Shown here: piece after piece, positions 1 through 9,200 of the stretch | Numbering within the stretch: the first letter of the stretch is position 1 | Layout of the letters: each line of letters begins with the position of its first letter | Assembly: GCF_000819805.1 (NCBI RefSeq) | Contig: NZ_CDCE01000037.1 | Location: forward strand, 344,802-377,301 | Direction of reading: 5' to 3' | DNA length: 32,500 bases | Source of the DNA: Aeromonas diversa CDC 2478-85 | GTDB taxonomy: Bacteria > Pseudomonadota > Gammaproteobacteria > Enterobacterales > Aeromonadaceae | The notes under the pieces: model-generated | Told to the model about the DNA's origin: nothing | The model's input: the letters and a program-made list of their open reading frames with translations, nothing else | The model's database searches: none | Position numbers and translations under genes: made by a program

Positions 1-139
1 ATCCGGCCCCCGCAACCAACCTTCCTCACTGTTACATCGATTTCCTTCTCATTACTCCGCCGCCAGCGTCTGTTGGCGTGGCTTGTCGTCTCCTTGCTGG
101 TTATCATAAGGGTCTGTTGTCAAGGATCAGGCCTCATCT

Positions 140-1630
140 ATGTTGGAATTCAGCTACACCCCCCCCTCTATTCATCTGCTCGAACAGTCTCTGGATGCGC
201 TTCCCCAATCCGATGCCGCTGTGGCACTCATCCTGGTTGCCGAAGATCGCAAGGGTTTCTTCCTTGGTGAGGTTCAGAGTCCCGAGCTGCAACTGCAAGA
301 GCAGTTAAATCAGGGCAGCGTCATTCACAGGGTCGAGGGTGGCCAGTGGCAGTGGATCGGTTTTCTGCCTGCGATCCCGGAGTCGGAGGCTCAGCTCTAC
401 AAGAAGCTGCGGACTGTGGTGAGCCAGATCGGGCCGCTTCGGGCCGAACACGTGGCCATTCATCTCTACGGCTTCGAGCCCGAGGCCGGGGCGCGGGTTG
501 CCGAAGCGGCGCTCGGCGTGCTGCTCAGCCAGCGGGTCGTCCTGTCCAGCTATAAGTCTGCACCGAAAGAGCGGTGGCCCTTGAGTCGGGTCTCCCTCTC
601 GCCGGCACTGGCCATCGACATCCGCCGTATCACGGCCGAAGTCGAAGGCAATGCCCTGGCCCGTTATCTCTCAGCCCTGCCTTCGAGCGAGTTGACGGCC
701 CGCGAATATCGCCGCTTTGTGCATCGACTGGCGCAGCAGGAAGGGTGGGAGTGTCATGATTACGATCAGGTGCAACTGGCCGAGCGCGGCGCAGGTGCCT
801 TTCTCGCGGTGGCACGTGGAGCCGATGACGATCAGGGTGCCATAGTGCGGCTGCGCCATCGGGTCAGTGACAAGCAGGGTCGTTTGGCGCTGGTTGGCAA
901 GGGGATCTGCCATGATTCAGGCGGCTACAACCTCAAGGTAGCGGGCTCCATGTATGGCATGCATCTGGATATGGGAGGCAGCGCGGTGGCGCTGGGCACC
1001 CTGCTGGCGATTACTCGTGCCGGGCTGCCTTATGGGGTGGATTGCTGGTTGGCGATCGCCGAAAACCATATTGGGCCGCGGGCCTACCGCCCCGGCGACA
1101 TCGTCACCGCCATCAATGGCAAGACCATAGAGGTGGTCGATACCGACGCCGAGGGGCGTATGGTGCTGGCCGACACCCTGACCATGGCGTCGGAGAATGC
1201 GCCCGATCTGCTGATCGACTACGCGACGCTGACCGGTGCCTGCAAGCGGGCTCTGGGGAGCCGCTACAGCGGTGTCTTTACCAATCGGGAGGCCTGGTTG
1301 GTACCCCTGATCGAAGTGGGTCGTCGTTGTGGGGAGCGGATCTGGCCCTTCCCCCTGGATGAAGACTATGACGAGACCCTCGAGAGTGAGTGGGCCGATC
1401 TGTTGCAGTGCGCCCCCGGCGCCTCGTGCGATCATATCGATGCCGCCCGTTTTCTGAGCCATTTTGTGCCGGCCCAGACCCCCTGGCTTCACCTCGATCT
1501 CTCCGGTTTTCGGCACAAGGGAGGGCAGGGACTGGTTACCAGCGAGATCACGGGTTTCGGCGTCCGCTTGACCCTGGCACTGCTGGCCGATGGTCGTTTC
1601 CTTTCCAAAGTACGTAAGCAGGGGCGTTGA
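140..1630 (+). CDS. Leucyl aminopeptidase family (M17) metallopeptidase
   Basis: Probable cytosolic two-metal aminopeptidase that removes N-terminal residues from peptides. The 496-residue protein has the full M17 catalytic set: K254 and D259 in LVGKGICHDSGG, K266, D277 in LDMGGSA, and D336/E338/R340 in the DTDAEGR signature. All lie at one constant offset (16) from the corresponding E. coli PepA residues, so the enzyme should be active. The signature has Asp (334) where PepA has Asn. Residues 1-170 form the divergent N-terminal domain and the rest is the peptidase domain. The ATG at 140 is preceded by AAGGA at 122-126, a rather long spacing. yjjG begins one base after the stop codon, so the two are probably co-transcribed. 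It is a divergent paralogue rather than PepA itself; whether it equals PepB cannot be settled here. Confidence 0.9.
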   Translation: MLEFSYTPPSIHLLEQSLDALPQSDAAVALILVAEDRKGFFLGEVQSPELQLQEQLNQGSVIHRVEGGQWQWIGFLPAIPESEAQLYKKLRTVVSQIGPLRAEHVAIHLYGFEPEAGARVAEAALGVLLSQRVVLSSYKSAPKERWPLSRVSLSPALAIDIRRITAEVEGNALARYLSALPSSELTAREYRRFVHRLAQQEGWECHDYDQVQLAERGAGAFLAVARGADDDQGAIVRLRHRVSDKQGRLALVGKGICHDSGGYNLKVAGSMYGMHLDMGGSAVALGTLLAITRAGLPYGVDCWLAIAENHIGPRAYRPGDIVTAINGKTIEVVDTDAEGRMVLADTLTMASENAPDLLIDYATLTGACKRALGSRYSGVFTNREAWLVPLIEVGRRCGERIWPFPLDEDYDETLESEWADLLQCAPGASCDHIDAARFLSHFVPAQTPWLHLDLSGFRHKGGQGLVTSEITGFGVRLTLALLADGRFLSKVRKQGR

Positions 1631-1631
1631 G

Positions 1632-2315
1632 ATGTCCCATTACGCCTATGACTGGATCCTGTTTGATCTGGATGAGACCCTGTTTGACTTCCCGGGCCAC
1701 GAGGCCCTGCTGGCCATGTTGGCCCACATAGGTCTCGAGCCACAGGCCACCCTGCTGGCGGAGTACAAGCAGACTAACCATACCCTGTGGGAGCGCTTCA
1801 ATGCCGGACAGATCGATGCTCATCATCTCCAGCATGAACGCTTTGTCGGCATTGGCCAGCACACGGGCCACCACCCCCTGGAGCTTAATCGCATCTACCT
1901 GGAGGCAATCATCGCCCTGAGTCGTCCCCTGGACGGTGTGCTGGAGACGCTGGCCATATTGCGTGGCCGGATCGGCATGGGGATCATCACCAACGGATTT
2001 AGCCTGCCCCAACGCGGACGATTGCAACGCCACGATCTCGAGGGGTGGTTTAGCCCTGTGCTGGTCTCAGACGAGATCGGGCTTTCCAAACCCCATAGCG
2101 GGATCTTCGAGCTGGCCCTGTCACAACTGCCGGTGACTGAGCCCCGGCGGGTGCTGATGGTGGGGGATAATCCTCTGGCTGACATTGCCGGCGCCGCGGC
2201 GGCCGGGCTATCGACCTGCTGGTATGATCCCGGCTTTAGCGATCAGACCTGCCATCCAACCCATCATATCCACCATATCTCCCAATTGTTGGAGGTGATC
2301 GGTATCGATGAATAG
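1632..2315 (+). CDS. yjjG: Pyrimidine 5'-nucleotidase YjjG (HAD family)
   Basis: House-cleaning nucleotidase of the haloacid dehalogenase superfamily; E. coli YjjG dephosphorylates dUMP, dTMP and non-canonical pyrimidine nucleotides in the cytosol. The 227-residue protein carries motif I FDLDET (nucleophile D12, acid/base D14), motif II in IITNGF, the lysine of motif III in SKPHSGIF, and motif IV in MVGDNPLADI. It aligns along its whole length with E. coli YjjG (225 residues). The start at 1632 was chosen because the sequence aligns from there and because AGGGG lies just upstream, overlapping the end of the preceding peptidase gene. An in-frame upstream start at 1590 would lie inside that gene. 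The one-base gap to the M17 gene suggests translational coupling. Confidence 0.92.
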   Translation: MSHYAYDWILFDLDETLFDFPGHEALLAMLAHIGLEPQATLLAEYKQTNHTLWERFNAGQIDAHHLQHERFVGIGQHTGHHPLELNRIYLEAIIALSRPLDGVLETLAILRGRIGMGIITNGFSLPQRGRLQRHDLEGWFSPVLVSDEIGLSKPHSGIFELALSQLPVTEPRRVLMVGDNPLADIAGAAAAGLSTCWYDPGFSDQTCHPTHHIHHISQLLEVIGIDE

Positions 2316-2333
2316 GGGGCCATGTCGGCCCCC
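2315..2333. terminator. Hairpin between convergent yjjG and amidohydrolase genes
   Basis: GGGGGCC at 2315-2321 pairs perfectly with GGCCCCC at 2327-2333 around a 5-nt loop. It fills almost the whole gap between the convergent stop codons (2315 and 2342), so it could end transcription from both sides. No T-run follows on either strand, so intrinsic termination would be weak. Confidence 0.45.
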
Positions 2334-2341
2334 CGGGTGTA

Positions 2342-3598
2342 TCAACGGGCCCGAGTTCGGGCCCATCGCTCCAGCAAGTTGACCGCCCGCATCATGACGC
2401 CCTCATCGAAGTCGAAGGCATTGTGATGATGCGGTGCGGCGAGATGGGCTCCCACCACCAGATAGGCCGCCTGTCCCCCGCCTCGCTGTACCCGCTCTAA
2501 CAGAAAACCGGCATCCTCGCTGGCGCCAAAACGTCGGGTCGGTACCACGGAGAACCCTTCTGCCTGTGCCATCCCCTCCAGCTCGGCCACGAGCTCGGGT
2601 GAGTTGGTCAATCCCTGGGCTTCCCCCTGTTTGATGATGCGATAGGTGACCCCAAAGGCGAGGGCCGTACCCTCCACGATCCGCTGGACCTGACCAAACA
2701 TGTAGTCGTTAAGGTGCGGCTCCGAGCCTCGGGTTTCGCCGCACAAGAGGGCATGATCGGCGATGACGTTGCGCCCGCTTCCCCCTTGCAGGGTGCCTAT
2801 GTTGATCCGGGTCATGCCATCGCGATGGCGCGGAATACCGAGCAGGGCCGTGGTGGCACTGCAGGCGGCCGCCAGAGCATTGGCACCGGCATTGGGCTCC
2901 AGACCGGCATGGGCCGGTGTGCCGAAGAAGTGGACATCAAACTTGGTGGAGCAGAGAAAATCGGTAGGATTGAGAACGATCTCACCACTGGCGGCATGGA
3001 TCCCGAGGTGCAGGCAGAGCAGGGCGTCTACGTCGTCGAGCGCGCCACCGGACGCCAGCGCCTTACCACCACGGCACCCCTCTTCGGCCGGTTGAAACAG
3101 CAGCTTGATGCGACCGCACAACTGCGCCCTGTGTTTCATCAGTCGGGAGGCCAGGGCAAGGCCGATGGCGGTATGGCCATCATGGCCGCAGGCATGCATC
3201 CAGCTGGGGTTTTGTGAGCAAAACCCATCGCGCACCGGCGGGTGCTGAGGAGCCTCGCTTTCGCTGACCTCGACGGCATCGATGTCGAAGCGAAACGCCA
3301 GGGTCGGTCCCGGTCGTCCGGTTTCCAGCAACCCCATGACACCGGTCAGATCGCCCATGCGTTCGATCCAGTCGGGATCGCCCCCTTGCAGCAGGGCGCG
3401 AGCCTTTTCGGCCGCGACATCGACTTCACGCCCCATCACCAGGGGGGCGGCCAACAGATCTTCTCCCAGCTTCAGGGTAAACCCCAGCGACGCCAGGTGG
3501 CGGGCAATCAGACTGGTCGTGCGGAACTCTTTCCAGGCGGCTTCAGGGTAGCGGTGCAGATCCCGTCGCCACCTGACCAGCTCATCGGCGTGCATCAT
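2342..3598 (-). CDS. M20D amidohydrolase, AbgA-like
   Basis: Zinc-dependent amidohydrolase/peptidase. It is closest in sequence to E. coli AbgA, one subunit of p-aminobenzoyl-glutamate hydrolase, which releases p-aminobenzoate and glutamate from folate breakdown products. The 418 residues include HACGHDGH (135-142) with metal ligands, the PAEEG motif (E172-E173, catalytic base and ligand), and a C-terminal HHHNAFDFDE segment with a conserved histidine ligand. A dimerisation domain sits between the two catalytic halves. No abgB-like partner lies next to it, although AbgA normally works with AbgB, so the substrate is uncertain; indole-acetyl-amino-acid or other N-acyl amino acids are alternatives. 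There are two adjacent ATGs. The AGGGG ribosome site is 3 nt from the first and 6 nt from the second (3595), so translation may start one codon later. Confidence 0.88.
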   Translation of the reverse strand: MMHADELVRWRRDLHRYPEAAWKEFRTTSLIARHLASLGFTLKLGEDLLAAPLVMGREVDVAAEKARALLQGGDPDWIERMGDLTGVMGLLETGRPGPTLAFRFDIDAVEVSESEAPQHPPVRDGFCSQNPSWMHACGHDGHTAIGLALASRLMKHRAQLCGRIKLLFQPAEEGCRGGKALASGGALDDVDALLCLHLGIHAASGEIVLNPTDFLCSTKFDVHFFGTPAHAGLEPNAGANALAAACSATTALLGIPRHRDGMTRINIGTLQGGSGRNVIADHALLCGETRGSEPHLNDYMFGQVQRIVEGTALAFGVTYRIIKQGEAQGLTNSPELVAELEGMAQAEGFSVVPTRRFGASEDAGFLLERVQRGGGQAAYLVVGAHLAAPHHHNAFDFDEGVMMRAVNLLERWARTRAR

Positions 3599-3711
3599 TT
3601 TCCCCTCGTCAGCAATACGCAGGCTATTGTGCGCCCTTGGGTTTCACTGGCAAGCAGATTGATCGGCTGGTAAGAGGAGTGCGCCGGCAGGATGGCGCGT
3701 TTTTCAGATAC

Positions 3712-3754
3712 AAAAAAGGGGCGATAAGTGCCTGTTGCAAGCACTTATCGCCCC
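3712..3754 (-). terminator. Strong rho-independent terminator of the 27-codon unit
   Basis: A perfect 14-bp stem (3718-3731 with 3741-3754) closes a 9-nt loop. On the reverse strand it is followed directly by six T residues (A-run at 3712-3717 on the given strand). The polarity fits a transcript arriving from higher coordinates, that is, from the promoter at 3924-3951. No annotated gene other than the 27-codon ORF lies upstream on that strand. Confidence 0.85.
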
Positions 3755-3805
3755 GCATTTGGAGACGCCCGTCTCTCTAACTCCCTGCGCTACCGCTGGT
3801 TTGGC

Positions 3806-3889
3806 TCACATCTGAGCCAAAGAGGGAACGGATGTGGCAATCAGGGCAAAAAAGACGGTAAAAACTGCAGTAACAATAAATTCTTTCAT
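3806..3889 (-). CDS. 27-codon hydrophobic small protein (hypothetical)
   Basis: I do not recognise this protein. The ORF runs ATG (3889) to TGA (3806) and encodes 27 residues. It starts MKEF, continues with a single hydrophobic stretch (residues 4-22, rich in V, F, A, I and T) and ends VPSLAQM. It could be one membrane helix, or a signal-peptide-like leader with SLA-Q as a cleavage-type end. Support for translation is unusually good for its size: GGAGAGCGGAG stands just before the ATG, an extended -10 promoter lies 35 bp upstream, and a strong terminator lies downstream. The stop codon sits within a 9-bp hairpin (3800-3808 with 3813-3821), and a second small hairpin lies at 3762-3775. Possibilities are a small membrane protein, a type I toxin-like peptide, or a dual-function small RNA. 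Confidence 0.6.
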   Translation of the reverse strand: MKEFIVTAVFTVFFALIATSVPSLAQM

Positions 3890-3923
3890 CTCCGCTCTCC
3901 TCGGTATGGTTAATTATGAATCA

Positions 3924-3951
3924 ATCATACCATGCAGAGGCATGATTTCAA
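3924..3951 (-). promoter_or_regulatory. Extended -10 sigma-70 promoter for the 27-codon unit
   Basis: Reading the reverse strand, TTGAAA (3951-3946) is followed after 16 nt by TATGAT (3929-3924), preceded by TGG, which makes an extended -10. Transcription should begin near 3917, giving a 5' leader of about 28 nt before the ATG at 3889. Confidence 0.65.
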
Positions 3952-4508
3952 TACTAAGTTGGTAAAAACCGGGGTTTTGTTTGCAATGACACTTTCTCCC
4001 CCCCTTTTTGCTATCTTTCCTTAGTCGAGAGTTACTGACTTGAGTTAGGCACTTTAAACGTAATAGCTCGTGGTTATGTGCGTGTTTTAAAAAGGTTTTT
4101 AGTTATTGTCTTTGTCCTGGATATCGAGGTTTGAGTCATGGTGCCAACCCGTTGTCAGATTTATGTCATCTTGGTGGCCAGTAATGGCTAATTTTTCTGT
4201 CAGAAATGGTCGCTTTAGTGTTTCTGAGTCTTGAACTGCTACTTATCACCCCGGTTGTGGTCTAAATTTAGCCATGAGCCTCGTTGGGCCCCTGGGTGGC
4301 CTCTTCGTCTTCCTGCTTGGTCGGGCCACCAGATGACGCGCCGTCACCCCGTATCTATCCCCGATGTGTTGAGGCCGTTTCGCGGTAAAGATGCTGGTCC
4401 GGTTTGGAGGCGGTCGTCCATGAAGATGGGAGTGCTTATCTTTTACTTTTCACAGAATTAACATCCGGTTAGTATCGTTTGGCAAAAATAATAAAAAGGA
4501 GTTCAGGG
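3952..4508. other. Intergenic region, AT-rich, no gene recognised
   Basis: This region separates the reverse-strand small unit from the forward LuxR-type gene. It is more AT-rich than the genes around it and contains a 7-C tract near 4000. The forward open frame at 4231-4461 has no ribosome site, an atypical composition and no recognisable domain, so I do not call it. A weak promoter-like pair lies just before the LuxR-type gene: TTCACA at 4449-4454 and TAGTAT at 4470-4475, with only a 15-nt spacer. Confidence 0.5.
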
Positions 4509-5579
4509 GTGTTGAGGACAGCGCAAGAACGGGTGCCACATTATTTATCGCAACTCTACGAGTGCGGCATAAATGATTCCGATATCAATTTGGTATTGGA
4601 AGAGGTCAGAAGAGACTCTGGTAGTTCATTATCCCTATTGCTGCTCAGGGATGAGGAGAAAAGTGGTCGAATTACGCTTTTTTCAAGTGGTTTGAGCGAG
4701 GCGCAGCACCACTATTACCTTCAGCATCATCGTCAGGATATCTGGTTCAACCACTATCTCGAGAAGGGGTGCAAAGGGGTCGTCAAGGCCGACACGCTCA
4801 GTAACAAGGCGGGGTTGCTGGCTGGTTTCGGGGCTCGCTTTGCCATCGGCGGCGTGTGCCGAGTGACGGGTTACGGCCTGACCAGCGTCAGTTCATATCG
4901 GGATCAGTTACAAAACGATTTCAATGAACAAGAAATTGGTGTCTGGGACAGCCTCTATTTTGGCCTTGCCTCCTGGAGCCGCAACTATTGGAATCTGGTT
5001 GGCCTCGAACTGCAGAATCACCAATTGCAGCAGCTCGTCAAGCATCAGAGCAAGGCGGTGGCCATTGTGGATGACAAGGGGGGGGTGAAATATTCCAATG
5101 CAGAGTTCAATCGCATCGCAGACGATAATCATGAGCTGAGAATGCAAAGTGGCGTTTTGTATATAAACAACAAGGATCAACAGCGACAATTTCGTGAATT
5201 GCTGGCGGGCTTTAGTTATACGACGCAGAGTACTCCCCGTTACATGCCTGTGACGCGTAGCGGTGGGTTGAGGCCCCTGCTGCTGCAAGCCAGCCTGATG
5301 AGCGGGCTGCGCAATGCCGAACGTTATATTGAACTGGTGATCCGCGATCCCGACCACTCTTTCTCTGCCGATATCACCGCCATGGGGAATCTCTATCCCT
5401 TGACCAGCGGGGAGCGCGAGCTGCTGCTACTGCTGAGCAAGGGCTACAGCAGCAGCGACATCGCCGAGTTGCGCGGCGTCAAGGTCGAAACGGTACGCTC
5501 GACCCTCAAGAGTGTCTTCAAGAAGACCGACTGCCACAGCCAGAGCGAGCTGTTGCTCTTGCTGCAATCCATTTCATGA
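4509..5579 (+). CDS. LuxR-family HTH transcriptional regulator with PAS-like sensor region
   Basis: DNA-binding regulator of unknown signal. The last 59 residues (about 298-356) form a LuxR/GerE helix-turn-helix, with LTSGERELLLLL, the recognition segment around SSSDIAELRGVKVETVRSTLK, and a closing SQSELL. The N-terminal 290 residues lack a receiver domain; the part around AIVDDKGGVKYSNAEFNRI is PAS-like, so a cytosolic ligand is likely. I chose the GTG at 4509 because AGGAG at 4497-4501 sits 7 nt upstream. A TTG at 4479 would add ten residues but has no ribosome site. The protein is then 356 residues. The CBS protein gene follows closely and ends in a terminator, so the two probably form an operon. 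The divergent 27-codon unit is a possible target. Confidence 0.85.
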   Translation: MLRTAQERVPHYLSQLYECGINDSDINLVLEEVRRDSGSSLSLLLLRDEEKSGRITLFSSGLSEAQHHYYLQHHRQDIWFNHYLEKGCKGVVKADTLSNKAGLLAGFGARFAIGGVCRVTGYGLTSVSSYRDQLQNDFNEQEIGVWDSLYFGLASWSRNYWNLVGLELQNHQLQQLVKHQSKAVAIVDDKGGVKYSNAEFNRIADDNHELRMQSGVLYINNKDQQRQFRELLAGFSYTTQSTPRYMPVTRSGGLRPLLLQASLMSGLRNAERYIELVIRDPDHSFSADITAMGNLYPLTSGERELLLLLSKGYSSSDIAELRGVKVETVRSTLKSVFKKTDCHSQSELLLLLQSIS

Positions 5580-5630
5580 GGGATGTCTACACTCAAGGGG
5601 TCGCTAGCCGTCAATGCCTTGGGGGAAGAT

Positions 5631-6050
5631 ATGCACTCATTGAAAGTAAAGGATTACATGTTGGCTCGCCCGGTGACCCTCTCGCCCGATACCACTATAC
5701 CCGCCGCGGTGGAGAAGTTTTTGCACAGCAATCAGATGGGCGGCCCCGTGGTGGACAAGCAGGGGCATTTGTTGGGATGGATTTCCGAGCAGGATTGCCT
5801 CGCCACCATGCTGGAGGGAACCTACCACTGCGAGCAGGTGGCGCTGGTTCAGGACGTGATGCGTAAAGAGGTGCTCAGCGTCGGGCCGGAGAGCTCGGTA
5901 TTGGAGCTGGCTGGCATGATGACGGAGCACAAACCCAAGATGTATCCGGTGCTCGAAGACGGGCGTCTGGTGGGGGTCATCAATCGTCACCTAGTGCTCA
6001 AGGCCATCAACGAGCAGCTGCAGGATTGTTTTATCAACCATCCGGCCTGA
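5631..6050 (+). CDS. CBS-domain pair protein
   Basis: Stand-alone tandem CBS (Bateman) module of 139 residues, presumably cytosolic. The first repeat begins VKDYMLARPVTLSPDTT and the second begins VQDVMRKEVLSVGPESS; each has the usual PVVD/PVLE and GWIS/GVIN strands. Such pairs bind adenine nucleotides and tune partner proteins, but no enzyme domain is attached here and the partner is unknown. The start at 5631 is preceded by GGGGGA at 5621-5626. An alternative ATG at 5583 would add 16 residues of poor quality, with the purine stretch touching the start codon. The gene lies 51 nt after the LuxR-type regulator and shares its downstream terminator, which suggests linked function. Confidence 0.82.
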   Translation: MHSLKVKDYMLARPVTLSPDTTIPAAVEKFLHSNQMGGPVVDKQGHLLGWISEQDCLATMLEGTYHCEQVALVQDVMRKEVLSVGPESSVLELAGMMTEHKPKMYPVLEDGRLVGVINRHLVLKAINEQLQDCFINHPA

Positions 6051-6065
6051 ACGCCTTGGTTCAGT

Positions 6066-6094
6066 AGGGACGGGGAGACCCGTCCCTTTCTCTT
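6066..6094 (+). terminator. Rho-independent terminator after the CBS gene
   Basis: A 9-bp stem, AGGGACGGG (6066-6074) with CCCGTCCCT (6079-6087), closes a GAGA tetraloop and is followed by TTCTCTT. It lies 15 nt after the CBS stop codon. Confidence 0.82.
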
Positions 6095-6217
6095 GGTCAT
6101 CTCTGACCGCCTTTTTCTTGCGCCTGTCCGAGGGGATCTTTAGGATCGGGTCATTGCATTTATCGGCCATGCCTGCATGAGGATGGCCCCAGTCGATCGC
6201 TATCAGGAATCTCTCTC

Positions 6218-9200
6218 TTGTCTCTTACACTTCCTGCCCTGCGGGCGCGTCTCGCCCACTGCATGAATCTCGATGCCCGTCAGTTGGGCAAGCGTCTGCA
6301 CGGCGTCGCCAAGGTGCCGGCGGCCAAACAGGAGGCGGTGCTCGCCACCATCGACGCCGATCTGCGTCAGGCTGAGGAGCGCCTCGCTCGTCGTCAGGCC
6401 GGGGTACCTGCCGTCACCTATCCCGAGAATCTGCCCGTCAGCCAGAAGGCGGATGAAATTGCCGCAGCCATTCGCGATCACCAGGTGGTGATCATTGCCG
6501 GCGAGACCGGCTCGGGCAAGACCACCCAGATCCCCAAGATCTGTCTCTCCCTCGGGCGCGGGGTGAAGGGCTACATCGGCCACACCCAGCCGCGGCGCCT
6601 CGCGGCCCGCACCGTGGCGGCGCGCATCGCCGAGGAGATGCAGTCCGAGCTCGGTCAATACGTGGGCTACAAGGTGCGCTTTACCGATCAGGTGAGCGAG
6701 CAGACCCACATCAAGCTGATGACTGACGGTATCCTGCTGGCCGAGATCCAACATGACCGACTGCTGACCCAGTACGACACCATCATCATCGATGAGGCCC
6801 ATGAGCGCAGTCTCAACATCGACTTCATTCTCGGCTATCTCAAGGAGTTGCTGCCGCGCCGTCCCGATCTCAAGGTGATCATCACCTCGGCCACCATAGA
6901 TCCGGAGCGCTTCTCCCGCCACTTCGGCAAGGCGCCGATCATCGAGGTGTCGGGCCGCACCTACCCGGTGGAGGTGCGCTATCGCCCGTTGACCGACGGG
7001 GCGGATGACAGGGATGAGCTGCAGGGGATCTTCGATGCGGTCGAGGAGCTCAGTCATGAGGGACTCGGCGACATACTCATCTTCATGAACGGCGAGCGGG
7101 AGATCCGCGACACCGCCGATGGCCTGCGCAAGCTCAACCTGCGCGATACCGAGGTGTTGCCGCTGTATGCGCGCCTCTCCAATGCCGAGCAGAACAAGGT
7201 GTTCCAGCCCCACGCGGGGCGACGTATCGTGCTCGCCACCAACGTGGCCGAAACCTCGCTCACGGTGCCGGGTATTCGCTACGTGATCGATCCCGGTACG
7301 GCGCGGATCAGCCGCTACTCCTGGCGTACCAAGGTGCAGCGCCTGCCCATCGAGCCGGTCTCCCAGGCCAGTGCCAACCAGCGTAAGGGGCGCTGCGGCC
7401 GGGTGGCGGACGGGATCTGTATCCGCCTCTACTCGGAGGCGGATTTCAACGGCCGCCCCGCCTTCACCGATCCCGAGATCCTGCGCACCAACCTGGCCTC
7501 GGTCATCTTGCAGATGCTCTCCCTGGGCCTTGGTGACATGGAGGCCTTCCCCTTCGTCGAGCCGCCCGAGTCGCGCCACATCAAAGATGGTCTCTCCCTG
7601 CTCAAAGAGCTGGGGGCGGTGCAAGAGCGGCATGGCCGCGACGGCCGTGAGGCACTCAGCCTTACCGAGACCGGTCGCCAGCTCGCGCGCATTCCCCTCG
7701 ATCCCCGTCTGGCCAAGATGGTGATCACCGGGGCCGCCACCGGCTGCCTCAAGGAGATGATGGTGATCACCTCGGCCCTGAGCATCCAGGATCCGCGCGA
7801 GCGGCCGATGGAGAAGAAACAGGCCGCCGACGAGCAGCATCGCCGCTTCGATGACAAGGACTCGGATTTTCTCGCCTTCCTCAACCTGTGGAACTACCTG
7901 CAGGAGCAGCAGGAGGCGCTCTCGAGCAATGCCTTCCGTCGCCAGTGCCAGAAGGAGTTTCTTTCCTACCTGCGGGTGCGTGAGTGGCAGGATATCCACT
8001 TCCAGCTGCGCCAGACCGTCAAGGAGCTGGGCTTTAAGAACAACAGCGAGCAGGGGGATTACAAGAGCGTCCACTGCGCCATCCTCACCGGCCTGCTCAG
8101 TCACATCGGTAACAAGGATCTGGAAAAGAGCGAGTTTCTCGGGGCGCGCAATGCCCGCTTCCACCTCTTCCCGGCCTCGGGTCTGTTCAAGAAGCCGCCC
8201 AAGTGGGTGATGGCCGCCGAGTTGGTAGAGACCTCGCGCCTCTATGCCCGCATCAACGCCCGCATCGAGCCCGAGTGGGTGGAGCCACTGGCCGGCCATC
8301 TCATCAAGCTGCACCACAGCGAGCCCCACTGGTCGAAGAAGCAGGGCGCCGTCATGGCGAGCGAGAAGGTGACCCTGTTTGGCCTCACCCTGGTCGCCGA
8401 GCGGCCCATTAACTACAGCCGCATCGATCCGGCACTGTGCCGCGAGCTCTTTATTCGCCATGCCCTGGTGGAGGGGGACTTCGAGACTCGCCACCGCTTC
8501 TTTGGCGAGAACCGCAAGCTCCTGGCCGAGGTCGAGGCGCTCGAGCACAAGTCGCGCCGGCGCGATATTCTGGTCGATGACGAGGACTTGTTCCGTTTCT
8601 ACGAGGCGCGTATCCCCGAGGAGGTGGTCTCGGCACGCCACTTCGACAAGTGGTGGAAGGAGGCGCAAAAGCGCGACCCTGAGCAGCTTAACTTCGAGCG
8701 CGAGATGCTGATGAAGGGGGACGCCGCCCACGTGAGCGAGCTCGACTATCCCAATACCTGGCACCAGGGGCGTCTGAAACTCAAGCTCAGCTACCAGTTC
8801 GAACCGGGGGAGGCCGCCGACGGCGTTACCCTGCACATACCGCTGCCGCTGCTCAACCAGGTCGAGCCGGTGGGCTTCGAGTGGCAGATCCCGGGGCTGC
8901 GGCAAGAGCTCCTGGTGGCCCTCATCAAGTCACTGCCCAAGCCGGTGCGCAAGAACTTTGTGCCGGCCCCCAACTATGCCGAGGCGCTGATGGCCTCCAT
9001 CAGCCCCGAGCAGGGGCCGCTGCTCGATGCCATGGAGCGCCACCTCAAGCGCATGACCGGTGTCAGCGTGGATCGCGAGGCGTGGGACTGGAGCGGGGTG
9101 CCCGATCACCTGAAACTCACCTTCCGGGTGGTGGATGAGCGCCAGCGCAAGGTGGCCGAGAGCAAGGATCTGCTCGCCCTCAAGGAGTCTCTGCGCGGCA

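Noticed and set aside
1..139. Promoter or regulatory site before the M17 gene
   Set aside because: Only a small CGCCA/TGGCG inverted repeat near 61-78 is visible; there is no convincing -35/-10 pair.
4231..4461. 76-codon forward frame before the LuxR-type gene
   Set aside because: TTG start, no ribosome site, W/P/R-rich composition and no recognisable domain; most likely non-coding leader or spacer.
6203..8905. Reverse-strand open frame of 900 codons opposite hrpA
   Set aside because: It lies fully antisense to a certain helicase gene, shows the residue bias of a GC-rich shadow frame (many L, H, G, A) and has no domain. The same holds for 8930-10108.
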